From: Clostridia bacterium
GTDB taxonomy: Bacteria; Bacillota; Clostridia; Oscillospirales; Acutalibacteraceae
Reading direction: 5' to 3'
DNA: 24,726 nucleotides
Assembly: GCA_017381395.1 (NCBI GenBank)
Contig: JAFOCH010000138.1
Coordinates: 1 to 24,726, forward strand
The notes beneath the pieces are model-generated. The model was not told the DNA's origin. It made no database searches and saw only the letters and a list, made by a program, of their open reading frames with translations. The position numbers and the translations under genes were made by a program. Below are positions 7,850 through 15,888 of the stretch, in pieces; within the stretch, counting starts at the first letter, position 1, and every line of letters starts with the position of its first letter.

Positions 7850-8298
7850 TAAAGCATCTCCGTATCAAGAATAATGGTCACGGGTCCGTCATTGACGAGT
7901 GACACCTTCATATCGGCGCCAAAAATTCCGTGTGCTACCCTCTTTACTCCGTAATCTTTTAAAAGCGCCATAAACAATTCGTAAAGACGGGTGGCTCCTT
8001 CCGGTCGCATTGCGCCGACAAATGACGGTCGGTTTCCCTTTTTACAATCGGCGCAGAGGGTAAACTGGCTGACTACAAGAATTTCGCCGCCGATATCCTG
8101 CACCGATAAATTCATTTTGCCCTCGCTATCCTCAAAAACACGCATGAGCGAAATTTTCTTTGCAAGTTTTTCGGCATCGGCTTCGGTGTCGCCCTCGGCT
8201 ACTCCGAGCAGGATTAAAAATCCCTTTTCGATTTCGCCAACAACCTTTCCATCGACCGAAACCGACGAGGAGGAAACACGCTGAATTACACATTTCAT
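7849..8298 (-). CDS. dtd: D-aminoacyl-tRNA deacylase
   Basis: A 149-residue DTD that removes D-amino acids (and mis-loaded glycine) from tRNA, acting as a dimer through RNA-assisted catalysis. It starts MKCVIQRVSSSSVSVDG. The two dimer-interface motifs are intact: SQFTL at residues 77-81 and NDGPVT at 136-141, where DTD places its cross-subunit Gly-cisPro (GP). Length is exactly that of the family. It lies 10 bp after relA and overlaps the start of the MBL-fold gene by one base. The relA-dtd pairing is very common in Firmicutes. Confidence 0.96.
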   Translation of the reverse strand: MKCVIQRVSSSSVSVDGKVVGEIEKGFLILLGVAEGDTEADAEKLAKKISLMRVFEDSEGKMNLSVQDIGGEILVVSQFTLCADCKKGNRPSFVGAMRPEGATRLYELFMALLKDYGVKRVAHGIFGADMKVSLVNDGPVTIILDTEML

Positions 8299-8308
8299 AC
8301 CGAAAATA

Positions 8309-10501
8309 TCAACCTTTCTGTCTATCTACCGAGATGATGCCGTCAATCTTTGACAGCTTGGCAATAATCGCCTTTATCTGCTCCTGGCTTTCGATTTTTA
8401 CTTCGAGTTCAATGGCGTAGTTGCCATTTTTAAGCGCATGGGTGTTGATTCGATTGATGAGCACTCGCATATTCGCAATAGCCGTCGTTACGTCGGCAAG
8501 CAGACCAAAGCGGTCGAATGCGAAAATATACAGTCCTGCGACGAATTCCTTTGCCGACTGTTCACCCCAACGAGCAGGAATCCATCTTTCCGGTTGGTCG
8601 CAAGCTTCCAAATCCTTTGGCACGTTGGGGCATTCCCTCTTATGAATCGAAACACCGTGTCCTCTGGTAATAAAGCCGACAATATTGTCGCCCGGAATGG
8701 GGTTACAGCAACGTGACAGCTTGATAAGACAATTATCAATTCCCTCGATTTCGACTCCGTCATATGAGCGGCTGGTTGTTCGATTATCCATAACGGCACC
8801 CGAAACGTCGACGGGATGATTAACCTTGATTTTATGCAGATAGTCCTCGCGGACACGAGGCATTATGCGGGAAAGAATTATGCCGCCGTAGCCGATTTTG
8901 TTATAAAAGTCCTCGATGGAGGAGCAATGCTGACGCTCGGCAATATCGGCAATGAACTTTTCCATTTCCTTGTCGGAAAGGTTGATTGATGCGCGTCTGA
9001 ATTCGCGCTCAACCTCTTTTTGACCTTCCTCAACGTTTTCGGCGTAGCGTTCCTTCTTAAACCAGGCGCGAATCTTTGACCTGGCTTCGCTTGTTTTTAC
9101 TATTTTGAGCCAATCTCGGCTAGGGCCGTGACCCTGCTGATTGGTGGTCAGAATTTCGACAACGTCACCTGTTGCGATAACGTAATCAATCGGTACGATT
9201 CGGCCGTTCGCCTTTGCCCCGACCATTCGGTTACCTACCGCCGAGTGAATAGCATAGGCAAAGTCGATTGCCGTTGCACCGGCAGGCAAGCTGATCAGAT
9301 CGCCGCCCGGAGTAACGCAGAATACGTCCTCGGGTGCAAGGTCGGTCTTTATCGTGCGTACAATTTCCTCAATATCGTCCGACTCGCTCTGGTTGTCGAG
9401 CATTCGTCTGATCCATGCGAGTCTTTCCTCAAATCGTTCGTCAGATCCGCTGACGCCCTCCTTATACTTCCAGTGGGCAGCAATACCGTATTCGGCGGTA
9501 TAATGCATGTCCCAGGTACGAATCTGAACCTCGAATGGTGCTCCTTTTTTACCAATTACGGTGGTGTGAAGCGACTGGTACATATTCGATTTAGGCGTAG
9601 AAATATAGTCCTTGAATCGACCGGGAATGGGTCGAAACATTTCGTGTACCATTCCGAGTACGTTATAGCAATCGGTAACCGTGTTTACGATAACTCGAAC
9701 TGCGTAAATATCATAAATTTCTTCAAACTGTTTACTCTGCATATACATCTTTCGGTATATGCCGTGAATGGATTTTACTCGTCCCTCGATAGAAAGGTTG
9801 GGTATGCTTACGTCGAGCTTTTCGCGAAGTAAATCCTTTATGCTTTCGATATAGCTCAGGCGGTATTCCCTATTTTTTTCAAGCTGTCCTTCAATTTCGG
9901 TATAGGCAATCGGGTCGAGGTGCTTGATAGCGAGGTCCTCGAGTTCCTCCTTTACCGCTCTGATACCGAGTCGGTGGGCAATCGGCGCATAAATTTCGAG
10001 TGTTTCGCGCGATTTGTCCAGCTGTTTAAGCTCGGTTTGCGCGTCGATTGTACGCATATTGTGAAGTCGGTCGCAGAGCTTGATGATGATAACGCGGATA
10101 TCCTCCGACATCGCGATAAACATCTTTCTAACGTTCTCGGCCTGAAGCTCTTCCTTTGAAACGTAGTTAATTTTTCCGAGTTTGGTAACTCCGTCAACCA
10201 GCATGGCTATCGTTTCGCCGAAATCACGCTTTACGTCGTTTATGGAAAGGTCGGTGTCCTCGACGGCATCGTGAAGCAGAGCCGCCGCAACCGATTCCGA
10301 GTCCATGCCGAGCTTTGCTGTGATACACGCTACCGAAAAGGGATGAATAAAAAACGGCTCTCCGGAAAGGCGTTTTTGCCCCTCGTGCTTTTCGATTGCT
10401 ACGTCATACGCTTTTTTGATAAGCTCGTGGTCGAATGAATCTCCCTGCTTTTTGAGCAGGCGGACAAGGGTTTCAAACCTTCCGTCATAGTTTACCGTCA
10501 T
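8309..10501 (-). CDS. relA: Bifunctional (p)ppGpp synthetase/hydrolase of the RSH family
   Basis: A 730-residue long RSH enzyme that makes and degrades the alarmone (p)ppGpp. The HD hydrolase domain has LLHDAVEDT (H77, D78) and KLCDRLHNMRT (141-151). The synthetase domain has SIEGRVKSIHGIYRKM, YDIYAVRVIV and PGRFKDYISTPKSNMYQSLH (about 293-312). The RFKD form, rather than ExDD, is the one seen in bifunctional Rel enzymes. The C-terminal regulatory half shows a TGS domain (DLAPEDVFCVTPGGDLISLP), the Cys-containing zinc-finger region (RCCNPIPGDNIVGF) and a terminal ACT domain. ATG 10501 is 3 nt after the recJ stop, and its Shine-Dalgarno GAGGAGG lies inside the last codons of recJ, so translation is coupled. 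Confidence 0.97.
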   Translation of the reverse strand: MTVNYDGRFETLVRLLKKQGDSFDHELIKKAYDVAIEKHEGQKRLSGEPFFIHPFSVACITAKLGMDSESVAAALLHDAVEDTDLSINDVKRDFGETIAMLVDGVTKLGKINYVSKEELQAENVRKMFIAMSEDIRVIIIKLCDRLHNMRTIDAQTELKQLDKSRETLEIYAPIAHRLGIRAVKEELEDLAIKHLDPIAYTEIEGQLEKNREYRLSYIESIKDLLREKLDVSIPNLSIEGRVKSIHGIYRKMYMQSKQFEEIYDIYAVRVIVNTVTDCYNVLGMVHEMFRPIPGRFKDYISTPKSNMYQSLHTTVIGKKGAPFEVQIRTWDMHYTAEYGIAAHWKYKEGVSGSDERFEERLAWIRRMLDNQSESDDIEEIVRTIKTDLAPEDVFCVTPGGDLISLPAGATAIDFAYAIHSAVGNRMVGAKANGRIVPIDYVIATGDVVEILTTNQQGHGPSRDWLKIVKTSEARSKIRAWFKKERYAENVEEGQKEVEREFRRASINLSDKEMEKFIADIAERQHCSSIEDFYNKIGYGGIILSRIMPRVREDYLHKIKVNHPVDVSGAVMDNRTTSRSYDGVEIEGIDNCLIKLSRCCNPIPGDNIVGFITRGHGVSIHKRECPNVPKDLEACDQPERWIPARWGEQSAKEFVAGLYIFAFDRFGLLADVTTAIANMRVLINRINTHALKNGNYAIELEVKIESQEQIKAIIAKLSKIDGIISVDRQKG

Positions 10502-10504
10502 TTA

Positions 10505-12541
10505 TTATTCCTCCTCTCCGTTTGCCCGTCTAAACACGGACGAATTGGCTAAATCAAATTTTTCTTCTGTTGGGCATTTTGCGGCGTAAAGGCCGTCCTT
10601 TGAATAGGAGCAGTCAATTACTCCAAGTTCGCTCATAATATCAATCGCCAATCTGGTTCGCAAATAGGACGATACGCCCGACTGGGTCATAAGCGCCTCG
10701 AAAACGCCCGAAAATCCGTTATTTTTATTTATCGTGCGGTAAATTGCGCCGACGTCGTCGCGGCTTATCTTACAGCTTTCCTTTTGCTCGTCGGTCATCT
10801 CTTCCCCGCGGCAAAAACGCTCGTACAGGCGAATTTCTTTAAGTAATTTTTCTTCATCAACTATAGTCGGTCTGAATGCCTTTGCTATCAGGGTAACCGA
10901 CCTTGTTCCCATGTATTCGTTTGCCTCGACGGTGACGGCAAAGTCGAGTAATGCGCCCTGCATAAAGCCAAAATCCTGCTCGGCGGTGGTAAAGAGCATT
11001 ACCGTCGCTGAATTGCCGTTTTTAGAAACGGTCAGGCGCAGATGCTTACCCGAGCCGACGGGTGTAATCTTATCAAGGCGGACTCCCATAAGCCCGAAAA
11101 CAGGCGTTTGGTTGGATACTCCACAGGGCTCAAACACCTCGAGCGATTCGGCCATATCGGGAGTAAATGCCGACGGTGCCAAACGGCAATCAATTTTTAT
11201 CTCGGCAAAGGGCATCTCGTCATAGTTTTCAGCCGCCCATTCGTTAATCTTTGTACGGAAAAGGTCGACCTTTTCAGTTTCGACCGACATTCCTGCCGCT
11301 CTGGCGTGACCGCCAAAGCGAAGTAAAATATCCTTTGTCGCAGTGAGTGCGTCAAAGACGGAGAAATTACCGATACTGCGCGCGGAGCCGTTTGCCTCCC
11401 CGTTTTCGACCGAGAGGACAAATGCAGGTTTGCCGTATCTTTCGCATATTCTGGATGCAACGATACCGATAACTCCGCCGTGCCATCCATCACCGCATAC
11501 GACGATAACTCTATCGTTATAGTATCCCTTTTCTTCAATAATTTTGACCGCCGCGTCGAAAATTTCGCGTTCGGTATACTGACGGCGAGCGTTATCCTCG
11601 TTTATCTCGCGGGCAAGCTCATACGCCTCACTCTTGTCATTCGTCAGAAGCAGTTGCACCGCTCTTTCACACGAGCCGACTCGACCCGCGGCATTCAGGC
11701 GCGGACCTATTCCAAACGAAACGCTCGACGATGTAAAGGGACGGGATGAAAGTCCTGCCGCCTTGATTATCGCCAAAAAACCCTCGCGTCCATTTTCGAC
11801 AAGGGGTAAACCATTCTTTACAATCAATCGGTTTTCGCCGCAAAGAGGCATTACGTCGGCAATCGTACCTACTGCGGCAAGGTCGCCGTAACGAAGTGCC
11901 ATTTCCTCACCCGACGCTTCCTCTAATGCACAAATCACCTTAAAGGCGACACCTGCACCTGCGTAATCCTTAAACTGACTGGGACAATCGAGTCGATGAG
12001 GGTCAACCACCGCCTCGGCATTCGGCAGATCGTTCATCGGCAGATGATGATCGGTTACAACCACGTCGATTCCGCATTTTTTCGCGTAATCGACCTCGTC
12101 ATTCGCGTTGATTCCGTTATCGACGGTGACAATCAGCTTTACCCCTTCGTCTTTAAGTCGGTCAACAGCGGCAATACTCATGCCGTAGCCCTCTTCCCTC
12201 TCGGGTACGGAATAGATAACGTCCGCCCCTTTATCCGAAAGGTAGCTGTACATAAGCGCAGTCGAAGTAACACCGTCCACGTCGTAGTCACCGTAGACAG
12301 CTATTCTCTCCCCTTTGTCCATGGCGGCTCTGATTCGTGCAACAGCCCTGTCCATATCAATTAGCTCGTACGGATCGCTCATCTGCTGGTCGTTGGACAA
12401 AAATTCGTCTATTTCAAAAGGGTCGCAGTATCCTCTTGCGGTGAGGATGAGGGCAATCAACTGGTCGATATCACATTCCTCAGCAAGCTGACGTGCGAGT
12501 TCTTTGTCATTATTTGCTATAATCCACTTTTTGCGGTTCAC
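10505..12541 (-). CDS. recJ: Single-stranded-DNA-specific 5'-3' exonuclease RecJ
   Basis: A 678-residue DHH-superfamily nuclease that degrades single-stranded DNA 5' to 3' in recombination, mismatch and base-excision repair. The metal site is intact: VYGDYDVDG (82-90), TVDNGINA (139-146) and VTDHH (162-166). The DHHA1 domain follows with DGWHGGVIGIVASR and, after it, RFGGHARAAGMS. An OB-fold and a C-terminal tail complete the protein. Translation starts at GTG 12541 with AAGGTGG at 12557-12551, 9 nt upstream. It is the first gene behind the promoter at 12601-12629 and leads the long minus-strand run. In many clostridia apt lies between recJ and relA, but here it is missing. The ~120-residue C-terminal extension after about 560 is typical of clostridial RecJ. 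Confidence 0.96.
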   Translation of the reverse strand: MNRKKWIIANNDKELARQLAEECDIDQLIALILTARGYCDPFEIDEFLSNDQQMSDPYELIDMDRAVARIRAAMDKGERIAVYGDYDVDGVTSTALMYSYLSDKGADVIYSVPEREEGYGMSIAAVDRLKDEGVKLIVTVDNGINANDEVDYAKKCGIDVVVTDHHLPMNDLPNAEAVVDPHRLDCPSQFKDYAGAGVAFKVICALEEASGEEMALRYGDLAAVGTIADVMPLCGENRLIVKNGLPLVENGREGFLAIIKAAGLSSRPFTSSSVSFGIGPRLNAAGRVGSCERAVQLLLTNDKSEAYELAREINEDNARRQYTEREIFDAAVKIIEEKGYYNDRVIVVCGDGWHGGVIGIVASRICERYGKPAFVLSVENGEANGSARSIGNFSVFDALTATKDILLRFGGHARAAGMSVETEKVDLFRTKINEWAAENYDEMPFAEIKIDCRLAPSAFTPDMAESLEVFEPCGVSNQTPVFGLMGVRLDKITPVGSGKHLRLTVSKNGNSATVMLFTTAEQDFGFMQGALLDFAVTVEANEYMGTRSVTLIAKAFRPTIVDEEKLLKEIRLYERFCRGEEMTDEQKESCKISRDDVGAIYRTINKNNGFSGVFEALMTQSGVSSYLRTRLAIDIMSELGVIDCSYSKDGLYAAKCPTEEKFDLANSSVFRRANGEEE

Positions 12542-12600
12542 CTTTTAAGCCCACCTTCAATATCTCAAATACAAAAAATATGTATACATTTAATCAGTTT

Positions 12601-12629
12601 ATTATAACACTTTATATCTACTATAACAA
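12601..12629 (-). promoter_or_regulatory. Sigma-A promoter of the recJ-relA-dtd run
   Basis: Read on the minus strand, TTGTTA (12629-12624), a 17-bp spacer and a perfect TATAAT (12606-12601) preceded by TG, an extended -10. Transcription should begin near 12594, giving a leader of about 50 nt before the recJ GTG. No leader structure typical of a riboswitch is visible. Confidence 0.8.
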
Positions 12630-12642
12630 GTATAAATAAATA

Positions 12643-12669
12643 AACTGCCGAAAGAATTTTTCGGCAGTT
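12643..12669 (-). terminator. Intrinsic terminator after the 12681-13451 gene
   Basis: An 11-bp stem (12643-12653 with 12659-12669, core ACTGCCGAAA) closes a 5-nt loop and lies 12 bp past the stop codon of the membrane protein gene. On the minus strand it is followed by a T-rich run (TTTATTTATAC). It separates the two membrane-protein genes from the recJ promoter just beyond. Confidence 0.8.
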
Positions 12670-12680
12670 GGTTCGATGGG

Positions 12681-13451
12681 TTATGTGGTGGCGGTTTTTG
12701 TGCGACTTTTTTGATACCAAACGCGGTCAAAAATTGCCGCCGAAAGCAGTACGAAAATGGGCGCAAATATTATAAACAAGCCGCTGAAAAACACAAGCGG
12801 TAAAAAGGCGGTAACGAGGGGTAAAAGTGAGGAAAAAAGCCCCTTTGTGCCTCCCTTTCCGAGAGCAGACAGAAACGCAAATTTAAGCGAATTTCCGCCG
12901 ACAAAAACGAGGGATACCGCGAGAAAAAAGGTGATAATCACAACCCCTCCGCACAGACCGATTCCGTAAAAAATGCAGCTCAAAAAGGTCGCCGCCGACA
13001 CGCTCAAATTGGCCGAAAAAACGAGGGTAGGAAAAACGGCCGTGACCGACCAAACAAGCAACACAAAAAAGAGGGACAAATGCAAAATAAACGCTGCGAA
13101 AAAACGCCTTGGCTCAAACGCCCAAAGCAGCTCCGAAAGACGTGGTTTTTCACCACCTACCCATTGTAACGACATTCTCTCGGCTCCTAAAAAAAGGGGC
13201 AAAAACAGGACAAAAAAAGCAAGGGTAGAAACCGACGACGAGGACAAAAAAGCAACCCGTTCAAACCGCGTAAAATCAATATTCTCAGCGGCATTCAGCA
13301 CCGACGAAACAAAGAAAATTGACGACACTGAACCCACAAGTTGCACAAATGAAAAGACACAAAAAAGCAACGAAAAGGCGGCCAATACACTCAAAAAATT
13401 ACGCTTAAATGCCACAAACGCATTCCTTAAAACAGAAAAAGGAGATAACAT
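12681..13451 (-). CDS. Multi-pass membrane protein of unknown function
   Basis: A 256-residue hydrophobic protein with about six membrane helices. I do not recognise a named family. The amphipathic start, LSPFSVLRNAFVAFKRNFLS, followed by a helix, recalls the loose group of DUF975/glycerophosphodiesterase-membrane-like proteins, but that is only a resemblance. It is rich in Phe, Ser and Val, ends in a short basic tail (YQKSRTKTATT) and has no catalytic motif. I choose ATG 13451, because AGGAG at 13465-13461 lies 8-9 nt upstream; a TTG directly before it is spaced too closely. The start codon lies in the 3' arm of a 21-bp hairpin. A GTG at 13415 with AAGGA in front is a possible alternative start outside the hairpin. 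A terminator follows. Confidence 0.65.
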   Translation of the reverse strand: MLSPFSVLRNAFVAFKRNFLSVLAAFSLLFCVFSFVQLVGSVSSIFFVSSVLNAAENIDFTRFERVAFLSSSSVSTLAFFVLFLPLFLGAERMSLQWVGGEKPRLSELLWAFEPRRFFAAFILHLSLFFVLLVWSVTAVFPTLVFSANLSVSAATFLSCIFYGIGLCGGVVIITFFLAVSLVFVGGNSLKFAFLSALGKGGTKGLFSSLLPLVTAFLPLVFFSGLFIIFAPIFVLLSAAIFDRVWYQKSRTKTATT

Positions 13452-13490
13452 CAAAAAAACTCCTACACATTTTTTGATATTATCTCCTTT
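13438..13490 (-). promoter_or_regulatory. Long hairpin enclosing the ribosome-binding site and start codon
   Basis: Arms 13438-13458 and 13470-13490 are 21-nt inverted repeats with one mismatch at 13449, which becomes a G-U pair in minus-strand RNA. The 11-nt loop, TGTGTAGGAGT, carries the Shine-Dalgarno site of the downstream gene. The 3' arm contains its ATG (13451-13449) and ends in ATCTCCTTT, which pairs with AAAGGAGAT in the 5' arm. T-rich bases follow the stem (13437-13429). It could be a translational switch, or a terminator/attenuator between the two membrane-protein genes. Confidence 0.55.
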
Positions 13491-13524
13491 GAAGGTCGTA
13501 AAAATCAGACAAGGTGATTATTTT

Positions 13525-14262
13525 TTATCCTTTTTTGACATACTTGAACGAGCCAATACTGTTGGACAAGAGAGCAAAAAAGCTGATTAAAGCAGGGCCT
13601 GCAACAATTACAACGCCTAAAATAATAAACGCAATTACGCCAGAGGTAATTTCGCCCACTGCCTGCGCCTCGTCGGCAAAGCCCGACGAATAAGCAAACC
13701 AAATCAAAAATCCGCAAACCACCAAATAAATGATGTTGGTAAAGTATAAAATGAATTTTTCGAGCTTTTTTTCACCGGTTAAAACAGCCGCTGCAACGGC
13801 ATAAATCTGACCGATTGCGTAGATTATGCAAACCGGCACCACGATAAAGCTATGGTCACTAAAAGTTTCTAAAAGTGAGATGCAAACTGCCGCCAAGGTG
13901 AACACAACCGTTAGCCCCGAAAGCACCGAAAAGGATATGAGCGGCTTTATTTTTTCGCTCCTTTTAATAGCAAGGACAGAAAGCGCAGAAATGGCAAAAA
14001 AGCACGAAATTATCACCGTAAAGACGTGACGTGGAAATGTCATATACGGCATTTCTTCTGCAAAAAGCAATGCCGCCGTTTCTTCATACCCTGCGACGAC
14101 CATTTCGACAATAATGCACAGCACCGTCAAAATAAGCATAGGTGCCATCATTCCTGCGACGGTACGTGTAGCACGATTTTTTGATACACTGCGTGCCGAT
14201 ATTCCGCCGACCAGTATGGGAATTGCCGTGAGCATAAGCAAAAATAAATTGTAAACCTGCAT
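13525..14262 (-). CDS. Seven-helix membrane protein of unknown function
   Basis: A 245-residue integral membrane protein with about seven predicted helices and short loops (for example MAPMLILTVLCIIVEMVVAG, VFTVIISCFFAISALSVLAI and VIAFIILGVVIVAGPALISF). A basic stretch after the first helix (SARSVSKNRATRT) is probably cytoplasmic. The C-terminus is FKYVKKG. There is no recognisable transporter, enzyme or receptor signature, and no family name can be given. It starts at ATG 14262 with GCAGGTG 8 nt upstream, behind the promoter at 14316-14344. The next gene, another unknown membrane protein, begins 74 bp past its stop, within the long hairpin. The pair is probably one transcription unit that ends at 12643-12669. 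Confidence 0.7.
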   Translation of the reverse strand: MQVYNLFLLMLTAIPILVGGISARSVSKNRATRTVAGMMAPMLILTVLCIIVEMVVAGYEETAALLFAEEMPYMTFPRHVFTVIISCFFAISALSVLAIKRSEKIKPLISFSVLSGLTVVFTLAAVCISLLETFSDHSFIVVPVCIIYAIGQIYAVAAAVLTGEKKLEKFILYFTNIIYLVVCGFLIWFAYSSGFADEAQAVGEITSGVIAFIILGVVIVAGPALISFFALLSNSIGSFKYVKKG

Positions 14263-14315
14263 AATTTACACCTGCTTTTTTTAAAATATTTGCCGCAAAA
14301 AATTTCATACCATAA

Positions 14316-14344
14316 AATATAACATATTTTACTTTCATTTACAA
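14316..14344 (-). promoter_or_regulatory. Sigma-A promoter for the two membrane-protein genes
   Basis: On the minus strand, TTGTAA (14344-14339), a 17-bp spacer and TATATT (14321-14316) with TG one base upstream of the -10, an extended -10. The start of transcription should be near 14309, about 47 nt before the ATG at 14262. Its -35 is only 7 bp from the -35 of the divergent promoter. Confidence 0.7.
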
Positions 14345-14351
14345 GACGCGA

Positions 14352-14380
14352 TTGACATGTATATTATTTTACTGTATTAT
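14352..14380 (+). promoter_or_regulatory. Sigma-A promoter for the CPBP protease-tadA run
   Basis: A perfect TTGACA (14352-14357), 17-bp spacer and TATTAT (14375-14380). Transcription should start near 14387, leaving a leader of about 20 nt that contains AAGGAG (14392-14397) ahead of the ATG at 14406. Confidence 0.85.
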
Positions 14381-14405
14381 TAACAAGTATTAAGGAGATG
14401 AAATA

Positions 14406-15377
14406 ATGCACGATTTCAATAATCCGTTTATCCGCTCCCATTTCGCGAAGCAGGAGCGAAAAATGATTAGAAAAAGCGGCAACGTTATCGGTGGTATCAT
14501 CCTGGCCGCTCTTCTGTTTACCGATATAATCGGCGAAATCGTCGGTGAGCTAATCTCATTTTTAAGCGAATATTATGTTATCGATAATACTTTGACGGCA
14601 TATTTACTCCAAATCATCTTTTCATCGATACTTTTTATTCCGCCGTTTTTCCTGATGGCAAAGGTCGAAGGATTCAAGGTACGTAACCTTTTCGCGAGAA
14701 AAAAGGTTCCGTTTTTAACAGGCGCCTCTGCCGTTTTGGGCGGATTTACACTTTGTCTGGCTATCAATGTTGCAACAAGCTACTGGGTACGCTTTTTGGA
14801 ATCGCTTGGGATGAATACCAAATCGGTCGGTTTACCCGAGCCCGTGGGCACCTTTGAAACAATTGTATGGATATTCACCCTTTCGATTATGCCTGCTATC
14901 GTGGAGGAATTTGCCTTTCGCGTGGTGGTTCTCGGCTCACTGAGGAGATATTCCGACACATTCGCAATATTTGCGTCGGCGACACTTTTCGGTCTGGTTC
15001 ACGGTAATTTTATTCAAATTCCGTTTGCATTTATGATTGGGCTCGTCTTTGCCTACATCACGATTAATACCGGCTCGGTTATTCCCGCAATATGCATTCA
15101 TTTTTTAAACAATTTCAATTCCTGCGTTATGACGCTCATAGCAAAGAATTTTTCACCCTACGTACAGGCAATGCTCAGCTACGGAATAATTATGGTCATG
15201 GCTCTGCTCGGTACGTTTGGATTTATTTATATCAACAAAAAGAAGCTACTTGACAAAAAGCTTTACAAACCCGACTGTATCACCTCTTCGCCGATGGCAT
15301 TCGGTACGTTTTACTCGGCACCATTTGTTATCGCGCTTACTGCCGTTCTCATTTTAAGCGCAGTTTTAGCACTATAA
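14406..15377 (+). CDS. CPBP-family intramembrane metalloprotease
   Basis: A 323-residue multi-pass membrane protein of the CPBP (CAAX protease and bacteriocin-processing, Abi/Rce1-like) family. The three conserved motifs are intact: EEFAFR (E167, E168, R172), FGLVHGNF (H199) and HFLNNFNS (H232, N235). These form the membrane-embedded active site in Rce1-type enzymes. The N-terminal half (about residues 25-135) adds helices outside the core, and the C-terminus adds two more, so the protein is longer than the minimal family. The bacterial substrates are usually unknown; no bacteriocin or prenylated peptide gene is visible beside it. AAGGAG is 8 nt before the ATG. tadA starts 26 bp downstream. 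Confidence 0.9.
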   Translation: MHDFNNPFIRSHFAKQERKMIRKSGNVIGGIILAALLFTDIIGEIVGELISFLSEYYVIDNTLTAYLLQIIFSSILFIPPFFLMAKVEGFKVRNLFARKKVPFLTGASAVLGGFTLCLAINVATSYWVRFLESLGMNTKSVGLPEPVGTFETIVWIFTLSIMPAIVEEFAFRVVVLGSLRRYSDTFAIFASATLFGLVHGNFIQIPFAFMIGLVFAYITINTGSVIPAICIHFLNNFNSCVMTLIAKNFSPYVQAMLSYGIIMVMALLGTFGFIYINKKKLLDKKLYKPDCITSSPMAFGTFYSAPFVIALTAVLILSAVLAL

Positions 15378-15402
15378 TTTTTTCTAATAAAGGAAAGTTC
15401 AA

Positions 15403-15858
15403 ATGAACACGATTGATGAAAAATTTATGAGGGAGGCCATCCTTCTCGCAAAAGAGGCAGCCGACGATGACGAGGCCCCGATTGGCGCGGTAATCGTGCG
15501 TGACGGAGTAATCGTAGGACGCGGACGAAACCGACGCGAAAAGGATAAAAACGCGCTAGGTCACGCCGAAATTGAGGCAATAAACGACGCGTGTAAAATG
15601 CTTGGCGGATGGCGGCTTATCGGCTGCACCATGTACGTCACGCTGGAGCCGTGCCCGATGTGTACGGGAGCTATAATCAATTCGCGTATTGAACGGGTCG
15701 TTTTTGGCGCGTATGATAAAAAGGCGGGGTCCTGCGGCTCACTAATCAATCTGTTTGACCTGCCGTATAATCACAAGCCGCTTTTGTCAGGCGGATTTAT
15801 GGAAGAGGAATGTGGCTCACTTTTGAGTGAGTTTTTCAAGAAATTAAGAAAGAAATAA
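15403..15858 (+). CDS. tadA: tRNA-specific adenosine deaminase
   Basis: A 151-residue cytidine-deaminase-fold enzyme that converts adenosine to inosine at position 34 of tRNA-Arg(ACG), allowing one tRNA to read three codons. The zinc site is complete: HAEIEAI with H54 and catalytic E56, and PCPMCTGAI with C84 and C87. The C-terminal helix (LLSEFFKKLRKK) is the tRNA-binding tail expected in TadA and absent from free-nucleoside deaminases. The start ATG is preceded by AAAGGAAAG. It lies downstream of the CPBP protease, probably in the same transcript. The neighbours have no functional link, so the gene seems simply carried along. Confidence 0.95.
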   Translation: MNTIDEKFMREAILLAKEAADDDEAPIGAVIVRDGVIVGRGRNRREKDKNALGHAEIEAINDACKMLGGWRLIGCTMYVTLEPCPMCTGAIINSRIERVVFGAYDKKAGSCGSLINLFDLPYNHKPLLSGGFMEEECGSLLSEFFKKLRKK

Positions 15859-15888
15859 AAAAAGCAATTTCCGGAGGAAAGATATAAA

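Noticed and set aside
9128..9832. A long plus-strand open frame (234 codons) antisense to relA
   Set aside because: relA has complete HD, synthetase, TGS and ACT domains on the other strand. The plus-strand frame has no ribosome-binding site or recognisable protein and is a codon-bias shadow.
13452..13454. TTG directly before ATG 13451 as the start of the membrane protein
   Set aside because: It would be only about 6 nt from AGGAG and adds a single residue. ATG has better spacing and is the stronger initiator.
12973..13590. A plus-strand open frame of 205 codons, very rich in Lys and Thr
   Set aside because: It is the complement of the hydrophobic membrane-protein gene and its hairpin. The Lys/Thr/Asn richness is what antisense of Phe/Val/Leu codons gives, and it has no start signal.
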